Source: BOG-224 sp963783505 (lineage in GTDB: Bacteria > Acidobacteriota > Terriglobia > Bryobacterales > Bryobacteraceae). From it: DNA of 64,000 nucleotides. A program made the translations under genes and the position numbers. Positions 16,783 through 25,527 of this stretch are shown here, piece by piece (positions within the stretch are counted from its first letter, which is position 1; every line of letters begins with the position of its first letter). Where the stretch lies: NCBI GenBank assembly GCA_963783505.1, contig CAWAOP010000041.1, forward strand, positions 310,001 through 374,000, read 5' to 3'. A model generated the notes under the pieces. It searched no databases. It saw only the letters and a list, made by a program, of their open reading frames with translations, and had not been told where the DNA came from.

Positions 16783-17648
16783 GTCCTGCCACTCGCATGG
16801 CCGCCGCCGCGGCCGGGGTGGTATTGTGCGCCTGCGCACAGGATTTTTCCTCCTTATCTGTCCAGAAGATCGCCATCGGATTCCGATTCACGGATGGACC
16901 GGCCTGGTCTAAGGACGGATTCCTGGTATTCAGCGACACTCCCAGCGATCGCATTCTCAAATGGGTTCCCGGCCAGCAGCCGTCGCTCCTTCGCGGAGAT
17001 GCGCACGGTCCGGCCGGCAACGCCTTCGATAGCCAGGGACGGCTCTACACGTGCGAAGCCCGCGCGCGGCGGGTGGTGCGTACGGAGAAGGACAAGACCG
17101 AAGTGATCGCGGAGCGCTGGGACGGGAAGCGGCTCAACGCGCCGAACGACATCGTGGCCGCCAAGAACGGTCACGTCTACTTCACCGACCCTGCCTTCGG
17201 CAGCCAGGACGATAATCGCGAGTTGGATTTCTACGGCGTATATCATGTGCCGCCGCGCGGGCCAATGACTCTTGTAGCCAGATCCGCGGGAAGGCCCAAC
17301 GGCATCGCCCTCTCGCCGAGCGGCCGCGAGTTGTACGTGTCGGACTCGGACGACCACACGATCCGCGTCTACGACCTCGATCGGGACGGCGCCGCATCGG
17401 GCGAGCGCACGCTGATTTCCGGGATTATGGGCGCGCCCGGCGGAATCCGCGTGGACGAAACGGGAAACCTGTACGTGGCGGCAAATGGATTGTTCGTCTA
17501 CTCTCCACAGGGCCGGCTCGTGCGCGCGCTCGAGGAAAACCGCCGCGTTTCGAACTGCGCTTTCGGCGGTCCCGATCTCAAGTGGCTCTTCCTCACCGAA
17601 GGCCCCGAGCTGATTCGCGCGGATATGCCTGTGAAGGGGGCGTATTGA
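16779..17648 (+). CDS. SMP-30/gluconolactonase-like exported protein
   Basis: The 289-residue protein has an N-terminal signal (MAAAAAGVVLCACAQ) and a six-bladed propeller of the SMP-30/gluconolactonase type. The landmarks are FTDGPAWSKDGFLVFSDTPSDRILKW, GPAGNAFDSQGRLYTCEARARRVVR, LNAPNDIVAAKNGHVYFTDPAFG, RPNGIALSPSGRELYVSDSDD and GAPGGIRVDETGNLYVA. The E-in-GPAW region and the N-D pair in APND are the usual metal ligands. It probably hydrolyses a sugar lactone or lactone-like ester in the periplasm. ATG 16779 overlaps the BON stop. Confidence 0.88.
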   Translation: MSPATRMAAAAAGVVLCACAQDFSSLSVQKIAIGFRFTDGPAWSKDGFLVFSDTPSDRILKWVPGQQPSLLRGDAHGPAGNAFDSQGRLYTCEARARRVVRTEKDKTEVIAERWDGKRLNAPNDIVAAKNGHVYFTDPAFGSQDDNRELDFYGVYHVPPRGPMTLVARSAGRPNGIALSPSGRELYVSDSDDHTIRVYDLDRDGAASGERTLISGIMGAPGGIRVDETGNLYVAANGLFVYSPQGRLVRALEENRRVSNCAFGGPDLKWLFLTEGPELIRADMPVKGAY

Positions 17649-18157
17649 CCGCCGGAAGGCGCGACCGGCGCCGCTACCCGAAACTGCCGCTCGTGGGCGT
17701 CGGGGCCATCGTGCTCAATCGCGATCGCGTGCTGCTGGCCCTGCGCGATAAGCAGCCGATGGAGGGCTGGTGGTCGCTGCCCGGCGGATTGGTGGAAGCG
17801 GGAGAGTCTCTGGAGGACGCGGTGCGCCGTGAGTTGCTGGAAGAGACCGGGCTGGAAGTGAGGCCGCTTGCGATAGTCGAAGTGTTCGAGCGCATTCACC
17901 GCGACGCAAAAGGACGCGTGGAATATCATTACGTGTTGATCGACTACCTGTGCCGCGTGGCCAGCGGCAAACCGATAGCGGCGAGCGACGCTCGCGCGGT
18001 TCAGTGGGCTCGGCGCAAGGATCTTCCGAAGCTCCGAATTACCGAAGGAACGCTCCCGGTGATCGAAAAGGCCTTCCGGATGCGGGGTGGCCAATGCTGC
18101 CCGTCTCACCCATTCGCCAGACGCAGCGCGCGGAAGCGATTAGTGAATGTATCGTGA
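17645..18157 (+). CDS. Nudix hydrolase
   Basis: A 170-residue protein with a complete Nudix box, GGLVEAGESLEDAVRRELLEETGL, so a metal-dependent nucleoside-diphosphate-linked hydrolase. The upstream strand PLVGVGAIVLNRDRVLLALRDKQPMEGWWSLPGG is typical of the ADP-ribose pyrophosphatase-like group. The start is TTG 17645, overlapping the preceding stop by four bases (TTGA). The exact substrate cannot be told. The end overlaps mutS2 (GTGA). Confidence 0.88.
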   Translation: MTAGRRDRRRYPKLPLVGVGAIVLNRDRVLLALRDKQPMEGWWSLPGGLVEAGESLEDAVRRELLEETGLEVRPLAIVEVFERIHRDAKGRVEYHYVLIDYLCRVASGKPIAASDARAVQWARRKDLPKLRITEGTLPVIEKAFRMRGGQCCPSHPFARRSARKRLVNVS

Positions 18158-20571
18158 AGACCAGCGCCGAAGTTCTCGAATTCGAAGCTCTCCGCCAGTT
18201 GCTGGCCCGGTTTGTTTACAGCCCTCAGGGCCACCGGGGACTGGAGGCGGTCGAGCCGCATACCGATCGCGCGCGCCTGGAGCGCGATCTTGCGGAAGCG
18301 GGAGAGGCCGTCGAATACCTTCGCGCGGCCGCGCGCCCTCAGCCCGCCCGGGGGCCCTCTGGGCTGGGCGCGGCTATTCGGATCGATTTCGGAGGGTTGC
18401 CGGACGTAGAGATATCCGTCCAGAAACTGCGCATCGAAGGCGCGTGCCTGGAACCCAAGGAGATCTTCGACCTCTTCGCTCTGCTCGACCGCGCCGCGGA
18501 CGTCAAATCCCTGCTTGCGGCGGCCGCGGAGAGGTTCCCGCGCCTTGGAAAACGCGCCTCTACCATCGGCGATTTTCGCGGCTTGCTGAAGGATCTGGAA
18601 GGCAAGATCCTGCCGGATGGAAGCATCGCCGATCATGCCAGCGTCGCGCTGGGGCGCATCCGGCGCGAGATGGAGCGGCAGAAAAAGGCCATTCAGGAAT
18701 CGCTGGAGCGCTTTCTGCGCGCGCACCGCGAGGAGGGCGTGCTCCAGGAAGAGTTCGTCACCATCCGCAACGAGCGCTTCGTGGTTCCGGTGATCGCCGG
18801 CCAGCGGCGCAAACTCGATGGCGTGATTCACGGCGCCAGCTCCAGCGGCCACACTCTGTTCGTCGAGCCTCTCGAAACCATAGAACTGAACAACGAGTTG
18901 GTTCGCCTGGGTGACGACGAAGCGCGCGAGGTGCATCGCATCCTCCTGGAATTGACCGAGCGCATGCGCGTTCACTCCGAGTCGATTCGGAGCACGCTGG
19001 CCGCCATGGGCGAACTCGAGATTATCTTCGCCAAGGCGCGGTTCGCGGTGGCATTCGACTGTTCCATCCCGCGCTTCGGCGAACGGCTTTCGCTGAAGGA
19101 CGCGCGGCATCCCCTGCTCGAGGACGCGCTGCGCAAGCGGAACAAGCCTCCCGTGCCGCTCAGTCTTGAATTGACTCCGGACCGCCGCACGCTGCTCATC
19201 AGCGGCCCGAACACCGGCGGCAAGACGGTCGCGCTGAAGACGGTGGGGTTGCTGGCGCTCATGGCGCAATCGGGATTGCCGGTTCCCGCGGCCGAGGCTG
19301 AGTTCCCCTTGTTCTCGCAGGTGCTGGCCGATATTGGCGACTACCAGTCCATTCAGGAGAACCTCAGCACGTTCTCCGCCCACGTGTCGAACATCCGCGA
19401 AATGGCGCTCGATGTAACGCCGGATTCTCTCGTGCTGCTTGATGAGCTGGGCTCCGCGACGGATCCCGAAGAAGGCGGCGCGCTCGGCGTTGCGGTGGTC
19501 GAGCATTTTCGCCAGGCCGGCGCGTTCACGCTGGTATCCACCCATTTGATGGGCCTCAAGGTTTACGGCGCATCCACGGAAGGCGTTGTGAACGGCTCGA
19601 TGGGGTTCGATGAGGCTACGTTCGAGCCGACCTATCGCCTGCAGTTGGGCCTGCCCGGCAAGTCCGCGGGCCTGGAGATCGCCACGCGCCTCGGAATGCC
19701 GGAGGACATCATGCGGCGCGCGCGCCAGGCCATGAGCGGCCGCGAGCGCGATGTCGCGCTCCTGGTGGCCGAGTTGCATCGGCGCGTCGAGCGGACCGAT
19801 GCGCTGGAGCGGAGCTTACGGGAGAAGCTGGAGGCCCTCGCGCGCCGTGAAAAAGAATTGAAGGTCGAATGGGAGCGCCGCGAATCTCTCAAGCTGAAGG
19901 AACTGGAGCGGCGTGCGGATCAGGCGCTGGCCGTCTTTGCGGATCAGGCGCGCGAGACCATTCAACAGATCTCGCAAAACACAGAAAAGCGCAAGGCGGA
20001 GCAGGACGCTCAGCGGCGCGTCTCCAAGGCCAAGCGTGAGATGCGCGAAGAATTCGACACCATAGTGCTCTCGACGGAAGACGACTCGCGCACAGGCAGG
20101 CTCGCTCCGCCGCGCCTCGAACCCGGCGTTCGCGTGCGCCTTCGCGACCTGCGCGATCCGGCGCGCGTGACGCGCCTGCTGAGCGGCGGCCGCATTGAAG
20201 TGGAAGCCGGATTCCTGAAGCTACAGGTTTCCGAGGACGACGTACTCGAGACGCTGCCCGATGCGGCGGCCACTTCCAAGCTTCCGAAGAACGTGAGCTA
20301 CACTCCGCCGCCCCAACTCGCGCCGCTGCACCAGGAAATCAACGTCATCGGCCAGCGCGCCGAGGAAGCTCGGGACGCCGTGGATCGGTTCCTGGACCGC
20401 GCCGTCATGGCCACCGCCAGCCGCATCCGCATCGTCCACGGCCACGGCATGGGCGTGCTGAAGAAGACCATCGCCGAACTGCTCAGCTCCCACCCTCACG
20501 TAGCCAAGTTCTACCAAGCCCCTCAGCAGGAAGGCGGCGCCGGAGCGACCATCGTAGAACTGCGCGAGTAG
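18154..20571 (+). CDS. mutS2: MutS2 (RqcU) ATPase/nuclease
   Basis: MutS2 proteins lack the MutS mismatch-recognition domain; in Bacillus the protein splits collided ribosomes and elsewhere it suppresses recombination. The 805-residue protein begins KTSAEVLEFEALRQLLARF. It has HPLLEDAL, Walker A GPNTGGKT (about residues 351-358), SVFSAHVSNI-like FSAHVSNIREM, Walker B LVLLDELGSATDPEEGGAL, a long Arg/Glu-rich coiled coil (about 535-650), a KOW-like segment PGVRVRLRDL and a C-terminal Smr domain ending in RIVHGHGMGVLKKTI. In the Smr domain the usual LDLRG is NVIGQ. GTG 18154 overlaps the Nudix stop by four bases. Confidence 0.95.
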   Translation: MKTSAEVLEFEALRQLLARFVYSPQGHRGLEAVEPHTDRARLERDLAEAGEAVEYLRAAARPQPARGPSGLGAAIRIDFGGLPDVEISVQKLRIEGACLEPKEIFDLFALLDRAADVKSLLAAAAERFPRLGKRASTIGDFRGLLKDLEGKILPDGSIADHASVALGRIRREMERQKKAIQESLERFLRAHREEGVLQEEFVTIRNERFVVPVIAGQRRKLDGVIHGASSSGHTLFVEPLETIELNNELVRLGDDEAREVHRILLELTERMRVHSESIRSTLAAMGELEIIFAKARFAVAFDCSIPRFGERLSLKDARHPLLEDALRKRNKPPVPLSLELTPDRRTLLISGPNTGGKTVALKTVGLLALMAQSGLPVPAAEAEFPLFSQVLADIGDYQSIQENLSTFSAHVSNIREMALDVTPDSLVLLDELGSATDPEEGGALGVAVVEHFRQAGAFTLVSTHLMGLKVYGASTEGVVNGSMGFDEATFEPTYRLQLGLPGKSAGLEIATRLGMPEDIMRRARQAMSGRERDVALLVAELHRRVERTDALERSLREKLEALARREKELKVEWERRESLKLKELERRADQALAVFADQARETIQQISQNTEKRKAEQDAQRRVSKAKREMREEFDTIVLSTEDDSRTGRLAPPRLEPGVRVRLRDLRDPARVTRLLSGGRIEVEAGFLKLQVSEDDVLETLPDAAATSKLPKNVSYTPPPQLAPLHQEINVIGQRAEEARDAVDRFLDRAVMATASRIRIVHGHGMGVLKKTIAELLSSHPHVAKFYQAPQQEGGAGATIVELRE

Positions 20572-20610
20572 GGCCTTCCATTTCTCCCGGAACAGGTTCA
20601 GAATGGAGCC

Positions 20611-20832
20611 GTGGACGAAGGCGCACTGGCGATCCAATCTGCCGGACGGGCTTCGAGGCGCGCGGCAGCCTTTGTTCACGAGGACCTCAGTCAGGATCTC
20701 GGCGGCCTCGCCACCATCGCCTGTCTCGCACCCTTTGTCGGCATGTTGGGGACGATATTCGGCATCGTGGACTCGTTCCCCGGCTTAGGCACAGAGGTGT
20801 TATTCCGGCCCTCCTCCACGCGATTCCATTGA
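20611..20832 (+). pseudogene. Fragment of a MotA/TolQ/ExbB proton channel subunit
   Basis: The frame reads GRASRRAAAFVHEDLSQDLGGLATIACLAPFVGMLGTIFGIVDSFPG and stops soon after. The GLATIA.LAPFVGMLGTIFGI segment is the third-quarter membrane helix of TolQ/ExbB channels. The first helices and the final polar-rich helix are missing, and no partner (ExbD/TolR) is adjacent. It is best read as a remnant. A weak alternative is a genuine 73-residue membrane protein. Confidence 0.45.
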
Positions 20833-20972
20833 GTCTACCGGGCGCAAGAGCGGTCCAAGGGAGCCCGCAATCCGGGGCGCAACAGCCGATCTCTCCCTGC
20901 TGATGAAAGCTGCCATCACCCCCAATTTCTATAGCCCTGATTGCGCGATAATGAAATTTCGGAGTGTGACGT

Positions 20973-21473
20973 ATGAATAAAACGGAAAGCATTCGTCTGC
21001 TCAATCAGGCGGCCGCCGATGAGCTCCAGGCGGTTCACCAGTACATGTACTTTCACTTCCATCTTGATGACCAGGGCTTCGCGCCGCTGGCCAAGCTGTT
21101 CAAGCAGACGGCCATACAGGAAATGGGACACGTGGAGGCGCTGGCCGAGCGCATCCTGTTTCTCAAGGGAGACGTGGAAATGGTTCCCGCGGGCCCAATC
21201 GAGAAGATCACGGACCCCGTGGCCATAGTCGAAAAGGCTATGTCCATGGAAGAGGAGAGCGAGCGCAGCTACAACGCCTCGGCCCTCATCTGCGGACAGA
21301 ACGCCGACGCAGGCTCCAAGCAGCTTTTTGAGCGCCTGGTGGGCGAAGAAGAGGGGCACTTCGACAACTTCGAGAAGCAGCGCGATAACATCAAGCGCTT
21401 CGGCCCCGCTTATCTCGCGCTTCAATCGTTCGGCTCGGCGCCTCAAGGCGGCCCCGGACCGGCAGCCGCATAG
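20973..21473 (+). CDS. bfr: Bacterioferritin-like iron storage protein
   Basis: The 166-residue ferritin-fold protein shows the di-iron ligands: AADELQAVHQYMYFHFH (first Glu), IQEMGHVEALAERILFLKGDVEMV (E-x2-H), and later MEEESERSYNAS and VGEEEGHFDNFEKQ (E-x2-H). This belongs to the bacterioferritin/Dps-like group with a QYMYFHFH helix. It would oxidise and store iron, which fits with the nearby SUF operon though they are not linked. A -10 like GATAAT is at 20948-20953 and GGAG lies before the ATG. The tail is Gly/Pro-rich. Confidence 0.88.
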   Translation: MNKTESIRLLNQAAADELQAVHQYMYFHFHLDDQGFAPLAKLFKQTAIQEMGHVEALAERILFLKGDVEMVPAGPIEKITDPVAIVEKAMSMEEESERSYNASALICGQNADAGSKQLFERLVGEEEGHFDNFEKQRDNIKRFGPAYLALQSFGSAPQGGPGPAAA

Positions 21474-21480
21474 GGATTTC

Positions 21481-21521
21481 GTGGGGCGGACGCCCCCGTC
21501 CGCAGCCGGCCCCCAGGCCGG
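21481..21521. repeat. GTGGGGC-headed palindromic repeat, copy 5, possible bfr terminator
   Basis: Hairpins GCGGACG/CGTCCGC (loop CCCC) and AGCCGGC/GCCGGCT (loop CCCCAG) follow GTGGGGC. The second is followed by CGCTTTTTCTT, so it may also end bfr transcription. It lies 48 bases upstream of the truncated RAYT gene, the arrangement seen for REP elements and their transposases. Confidence 0.7.
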
Positions 21522-21568
21522 CTCGCTTTTTCTTGAGAGTTTCCAACCGCCGGACGCACTAGTCTGGC

Positions 21569-21946
21569 GTGAGGTCGTACCGTCGTCGCCTTCCGCATAT
21601 TGACGCCCCGGGCACACCCCTATTCCTTACGTGGCGGCTTCACGGAAGCCCGCCCGAGCACCGCGCTTTCCCTGCAGCGTCTCTGACCTCGGGCCAAGCG
21701 TTCGCAGCGATGGATACCCTCCTGGACGAGACTCGTTCAGGCCCGTTCTACCTTCGACAACCTGACGTGGCGGAGATGATCGTCGAGGCATTCCAGTACA
21801 ACGCCCTAATTCTTCGGCATTACGAGTTGCACGCATTTGTAGTCATGCCCAACCACGTTCATCTGCTGATCACGCCTCGCGTGGCGTTGGCCAAGCTAAC
21901 AAGGAAGCTTTCAGCTTTCAGCGCGGCAGTCATGGCTGACGGCTGA
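21569..21946 (+). pseudogene. Truncated REP-associated tyrosine transposase (RAYT)
   Basis: The frame encodes the N-terminal two thirds of a Y1 (HUH-type) RAYT: PGTPLFLTWRLHGSPPEH, GPFYLRQPDVAEMIVEAFQY and the hallmark HAFVVMPNHVHLLITP with the H-x-H metal motif. After VALAKLTRKL the frame enters a CTGAAAGCT-type repeat and stops; the usual catalytic Tyr segment (about 40-60 residues) is missing. The first motif is also shifted from the usual His form. Function is unlikely. RAYTs mobilise palindromic REP sequences, and one lies just upstream. Confidence 0.8.
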
Positions 21947-21957
21947 AAGCTGAGAGC
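21906..21957. repeat. AGCTTTCAGC / GCTGAAAGCT inverted repeat at the RAYT break
   Basis: AGCTTTCAGCTTTCAGC is followed 18 bases later by GCTGAAAGCTGAGAGCT in inverted orientation. It supplies the last codons and stop of the truncated RAYT gene and belongs with the CTGA-rich units at 8951 and 26589. Confidence 0.65.
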
Positions 21958-21970
21958 TGTTGGCTTGCGC

Positions 21971-22423
21971 TCACAGCCCCGCCAGAATCTCTGCCGCGTG
22001 GCCCTTGGCCGTGACCTTCGAGTAGATCTTCTCGATGCGTCCGTCGGGGCCGATGATAAAGGTGCTGCGCACAATGCCCATCGTCTTCTTGCCGTACATG
22101 GTCTTCTCTTGCCAGACGCCGTAGGCTTGGGCCACGGCCTTGTCTTCATCCGCCAATAACGGAAAGGGAAGCGAGAATTTCTCTTTGAACTTGGCCTGCG
22201 AGGCGGGTCTGTCGGGAGATACTCCCACCACCGCGACGCCCTTCGCGGCGAACCGTCGAATATCGTCGCGAAACTCGCAGGCCTCAATCGTGCAGCCCGG
22301 CGTGTTGGCGCGCGGGTAGAAATAGAGCGCTACGCGCTTGCCTTTGAGCTGTGAGAGCTTGAACTCCTCGCCGGAATCCGTGAGCGCCCGGATCTCGGGA
22401 GCCCTATCGCCAACTTTCAACAT
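21971..22423 (-). CDS. bcp: Thioredoxin-dependent peroxiredoxin Bcp/PrxQ
   Basis: A 150-residue peroxiredoxin that reduces hydrogen and alkyl peroxides with thioredoxin. The active segment YFYPRANTPGCTIEACEFRDDI carries the peroxidatic Cys (about 44) and the resolving Cys five residues later, the PrxQ arrangement. GVSPDRPASQAKFKEKFSLPFPLLADED and GIVRSTFIIGPDGRIEKIY complete the fold. It lies three bases downstream of gatB on the same strand, so is probably co-transcribed. Confidence 0.95.
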   Translation of the reverse strand: MLKVGDRAPEIRALTDSGEEFKLSQLKGKRVALYFYPRANTPGCTIEACEFRDDIRRFAAKGVAVVGVSPDRPASQAKFKEKFSLPFPLLADEDKAVAQAYGVWQEKTMYGKKTMGIVRSTFIIGPDGRIEKIYSKVTAKGHAAEILAGL

Positions 22424-22426
22424 GTC

Positions 22427-23905
22427 TCACCCCAGTTTTTGTTTGAAGATGCCGGTCACCGCGGCCACATCGGCCTGCCCGCGCGTGGCCCGCATGACCT
22501 GGCCTACTAGGAAATTCATGACCGTCGCCTTACCGCCGCGGTACTGCTCCACCTGCTTCGGGTTCGCGGCGATCACCTCATCGACAATTTTCTCCAGCGC
22601 CGATGAATCGCTGATCTGCTTGAGGCCTTCACGCTCGATGATCGCCGCCGGCGCTTCGCCCGACGAGAACATCTTCGCGAAGACTTCCTTGGCCAGCTTG
22701 CCCGAAATCTCTCCGCGCGCTATGAGCGCCACAAGCTCGCCCAGATGCCGCGCGCTCATGGGCGAATCCGAAATCTCCTTGGACTCAGCCTTGAGCTGAC
22801 CCATCAGGTCGCCCATCACCCAGTTGGCCGTGGTCTTCGCGTCGTTCGAAACAGCGAGCGCGGTCTCGAAGTAATCGGCTAGCGCGCGGGAGGCCGTCAG
22901 AGCTTCCGCGTCGTACTCGCGGAGTCCGTACTCAGTCACGAATCGCGCCTTCTTCCGCGCGGGCAGTTCCGGCATGACGTCTTCGAGCCGTTTCAGCCAC
23001 GCCTCGCCGACGCGTAAGGGAAGCAGGTCGGGCTCCGGAAAATAGCGGTAATCGTGGGCGTGCTCCTTGCTGCGCATTCCCGCCGTTTCGCCGGCCTCCG
23101 AGTCGTAGAGCCGCGTTTCCTGAATCACCACGCCGCCGGCCTCGACAATGGCGACCTGCCGCGCAATCTCGTACTCCAGGGCCTGTTTGAGGAAGCGGAA
23201 CGAATTCAGGTTTTTCACTTCCGCGCGCGTGCCGAATTTCTCGGCGCCCTTCAAGCGAACGCTCACGTTCGCGTCGCAGCGCAAATGGCCCTTCTCCATA
23301 TCGCACGTGGAGACGTCGAGGAATTGAAGTGTTTGCTTGATCTCGGCGAGATAAGCGTAGGCCTCGTCGGAGCTGCGCAGATCGGGTTCGCTGACGATTT
23401 CGATGAGTGGAGTGCCGCTTCGATTCAGGTCCACGTAAGAGTAGCGGTCCGAATCGCGGAATCCCTCGTGGATGCTCTTGCCCGCGTCGTCTTCCATATG
23501 AACGCGCGTTACGCCAATGCGCTTGGCAACGCCGTCCACGGAGATATCGACATAGCCGTGCTCCGCCAGCGGCTCGTCGTACATCGAGATCTGGTAGCCC
23601 TTCGGGAGATCGGGATAGAAGTAGTTCTTGCGCGCGAATCGCGCTTGCGGGCGGATCCGGCAATTCAGCGCCAGCCCCGCCTGGATGGCCAATTCCACGG
23701 CGTGGCCGTTCAGAACGGGAAGCGCGCCGGGCAGCCCCAGGCACACCGGACACACGTTCGTGTTCGGCGGGGCTCCGAAGCTCGTCGGGCAGCCGCAGAA
23801 GATCTTCGTCGCCGTGGCAAGCTGCACATGTACTTCCAGCCCGATCACGGGCTCATAGCGCGCGATGGCTTCAGGCCCGGCGAGTGTTGGCGCCGCGGAG
23901 GACAT
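22427..23905 (-). CDS. gatB: Asp-tRNA(Asn)/Glu-tRNA(Gln) amidotransferase subunit B
   Basis: GatB is the kinase/tRNA-binding subunit of GatCAB, which amidates Glu-tRNA(Gln) or Asp-tRNA(Asn). The 492-residue protein starts at the ATG at 23905 (MSSAAPTLAGPEA), close before the conserved YEPVIGLEVHVQLATATKIFCGC. Zinc ligands are CGC and CPVC; LDVSTCDMEKGHLRCDANVSVR is the phosphorylation site region; the C-terminal tail domain ends GQVMRATRGQADVAAVTGIF. The frame stays open upstream but the extra residues are not conserved. gatC and gatA are not adjacent. Confidence 0.96.
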   Translation of the reverse strand: MSSAAPTLAGPEAIARYEPVIGLEVHVQLATATKIFCGCPTSFGAPPNTNVCPVCLGLPGALPVLNGHAVELAIQAGLALNCRIRPQARFARKNYFYPDLPKGYQISMYDEPLAEHGYVDISVDGVAKRIGVTRVHMEDDAGKSIHEGFRDSDRYSYVDLNRSGTPLIEIVSEPDLRSSDEAYAYLAEIKQTLQFLDVSTCDMEKGHLRCDANVSVRLKGAEKFGTRAEVKNLNSFRFLKQALEYEIARQVAIVEAGGVVIQETRLYDSEAGETAGMRSKEHAHDYRYFPEPDLLPLRVGEAWLKRLEDVMPELPARKKARFVTEYGLREYDAEALTASRALADYFETALAVSNDAKTTANWVMGDLMGQLKAESKEISDSPMSARHLGELVALIARGEISGKLAKEVFAKMFSSGEAPAAIIEREGLKQISDSSALEKIVDEVIAANPKQVEQYRGGKATVMNFLVGQVMRATRGQADVAAVTGIFKQKLG

Positions 23906-23960
23906 GGAAGTTCTTTTATTGTTGCATGACGCCGCAAATCGGGGTGCTACCATCGGTTTG

Positions 23961-24110
23961 ATGCCGAAGTTTAAGCCGGCGAAGAAGAAGAAAGACCGGC
24001 TGCCAGCCCCCAAGCCCGGCCTGCCGTGCTTGATCCTGATATTCGTGGGCATGGCGCTGATCATTCTTCTCCTCATCCTCGTGATGCATTCCTTCGCTCC
24101 GAGCAAATAG
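23961..24110 (+). CDS. 49-residue single-pass membrane protein upstream of rph
   Basis: The frame reads MPKFKPAKKKKDRLPAP, a strongly basic start, then PGLPCLILIFVGMALIILLLILVMHSFAPSK, a single hydrophobic helix near the C-terminus. It ends exactly one base before the rph start codon, so it is probably co-transcribed with rph and rdgB. The positive-inside rule would place the Lys-rich tail in the cytoplasm. I do not recognise a family. Its size and position make it easy to miss. Confidence 0.6.
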   Translation: MPKFKPAKKKKDRLPAPKPGLPCLILIFVGMALIILLLILVMHSFAPSK

Positions 24111-24827
24111 ATGCGACCAGACAACCGCGCTCCCGGCAATCTCCGCCCCGTCGAGATCGTCAACAATTACCTGCAAACGGCGGAAGGCTCGGCGCTCATT
24201 CGCGTCGGCAACACGCACGTTTTGTGCGCGGCCACGGTCGAAGACACCGTTCCGCCCTTCCTGCGCAACTACGGAAAAGGCTGGGTGACGGCCGAATACG
24301 CCATGCTCCCGCGCGCGACGGCCAAGCGTACGCCCCGCGAGGTGACCAAGGGCCGTCCTTCCGGGCGCACGCATGAGATTCAGCGGCTCATCGGCCGCTC
24401 CATGCGGTCGGTTGTCGATCTGGCGGCGCTCGGCGAACGCACGGTCACGCTGGATTGCGACGTACTGCAAGCCGACGGCGGCACGCGCACGGCCGCAATC
24501 ACCGGGGCCTTCGTCGCTCTCGCGCTGGCCCTGCGGCGGCTCGTCGATTACAAGGCGCTGAAGCGGATGCCGCTGAGGGATTACGTGGCGGCCACCAGCG
24601 TCGGCATCGTCAACGGAACCCCCATGCTGGATCTCTGTTACGAGGAAGACTCCCGCGCCGATGTGGATATGAACGTGGTGATGACAGGCTCCGGGCGCTT
24701 CGTCGAAGTGCAGGCAACCGCGGAGCAGACTCCGTTCGACGACGATCAGATGGCGCGGCTGATCGGATTAGCGCGCGCGGGAATCCTCCAACTCATCGAG
24801 ATCCAAAAAAGGGCCGTTACCCTTTGA
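24111..24827 (+). CDS. rph: Ribonuclease PH
   Basis: RNase PH trims the 3' end of tRNA precursors by phosphorolysis. The 238-residue protein has RPDNRAPGNLRPVEI, GSALIRVGNTHVLCAATVED, the WVTAEYAMLPRATAKRTPRE segment with the conserved Arg residues, RLIGRSMRSVVDL, and DCDVLQADGGTRTAAITGA. It overlaps rdgB by four bases (TTGA). The rph-rdgB pairing is common in bacteria. Confidence 0.97.
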   Translation: MRPDNRAPGNLRPVEIVNNYLQTAEGSALIRVGNTHVLCAATVEDTVPPFLRNYGKGWVTAEYAMLPRATAKRTPREVTKGRPSGRTHEIQRLIGRSMRSVVDLAALGERTVTLDCDVLQADGGTRTAAITGAFVALALALRRLVDYKALKRMPLRDYVAATSVGIVNGTPMLDLCYEEDSRADVDMNVVMTGSGRFVEVQATAEQTPFDDDQMARLIGLARAGILQLIEIQKRAVTL

Positions 24828-25417
24828 TCCGCCTCTACTGCGCCACGGGGAACCCCGGCAAGCTGCGCGAGTTCCGTCAGGCCGCCGGCCACGCGCCGGT
24901 CGAAATCGAACTGCTCCCCGATTTCAAAGGGATGCCTTCCTGCGTGGAAGACGGCGCGACATTCGAAGATAACGCCATCATTAAAGCCCGGCACTACGAG
25001 AAGTGCGCGGGCATTTCCGGCGTCCTGGTGTTCGCCGACGATTCCGGCCTCGAAGTGGACGCGCTCGGCGGCGCTCCCGGCGTCATCTCCGCGCGCTACT
25101 CGGGCCGTCACGGCGATGACGCTGCCAACAACCGGTTGCTGCTGGAAAATCTGCGCGGCGTCGAAAACCGGAATGCGCGCTTTGTGTGCGCCATCGCGGT
25201 GGTGGAAGCCGGGCGGGTGCGCGGTGTATATCGCGGCGCGGTGGAAGGCGCGATCGTCAACGAACCGCGCGGCTCCGGCGGCTTCGGCTACGACCCGCTG
25301 TTTTACTGTCCGCTTCTTGGCTGCACTTTCGGCGAAGCGAGCGAAGATAGCAAGTTCACGGTGAGCCATCGCGGCAACGCCTTGCGGGCAATGCTGGCGG
25401 ATCTGCTGAAGCAATGA
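24824..25417 (+). CDS. rdgB: RdgB/HAM1 non-canonical purine NTP pyrophosphatase
   Basis: The enzyme hydrolyses dITP, ITP and XTP to monophosphates. The 197-residue protein has LYCATGNPGKLREF (nucleotide-binding), FEDNAIIKARHY, VFADDSGLEVDALGGAPGVISARYSG and GSGGFGYDPLFY near the end. The start is TTG 24824, which overlaps the rph stop. A palindromic repeat starts two bases after its stop codon. Confidence 0.95.
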   Translation: MIRLYCATGNPGKLREFRQAAGHAPVEIELLPDFKGMPSCVEDGATFEDNAIIKARHYEKCAGISGVLVFADDSGLEVDALGGAPGVISARYSGRHGDDAANNRLLLENLRGVENRNARFVCAIAVVEAGRVRGVYRGAVEGAIVNEPRGSGGFGYDPLFYCPLLGCTFGEASEDSKFTVSHRGNALRAMLADLLKQ

Positions 25418-25418
25418 G

Positions 25419-25527
25419 GTGGGGCGGACAATTCTGTCTGCCGCTGCCTATCAGGCAGCGACGGAGCGTAGCTCCGCGTAGCGGACACCGGCTGATAGCC
25501 GGCGGCGGACAATATTGTCCGCCCCAC
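25419..25527. repeat. GTGGGGC-headed palindromic repeat, copy 6 (full length)
   Basis: It runs from GTGGGGC to GCCCCAC in 109 bases. The end arms GGCGGACAATTCTGTC... and ...GGCGGACAATATTGTCCGCC each fold on themselves. Between them are GCTGCC-TATCA-GGCAGC, CGGAGC-GTA-GCTCCG and CCGGC-TGATA-GCCGG hairpins, five in all. It begins right after the rdgB stop and may end that transcript. Confidence 0.75.

Noticed and set aside
23906..24166. An N-terminal extension of gatB
   Set aside because: The extra 87 residues overlap the divergent small membrane protein and the rph start and do not match GatB; the ATG at 23905 gives the usual length.
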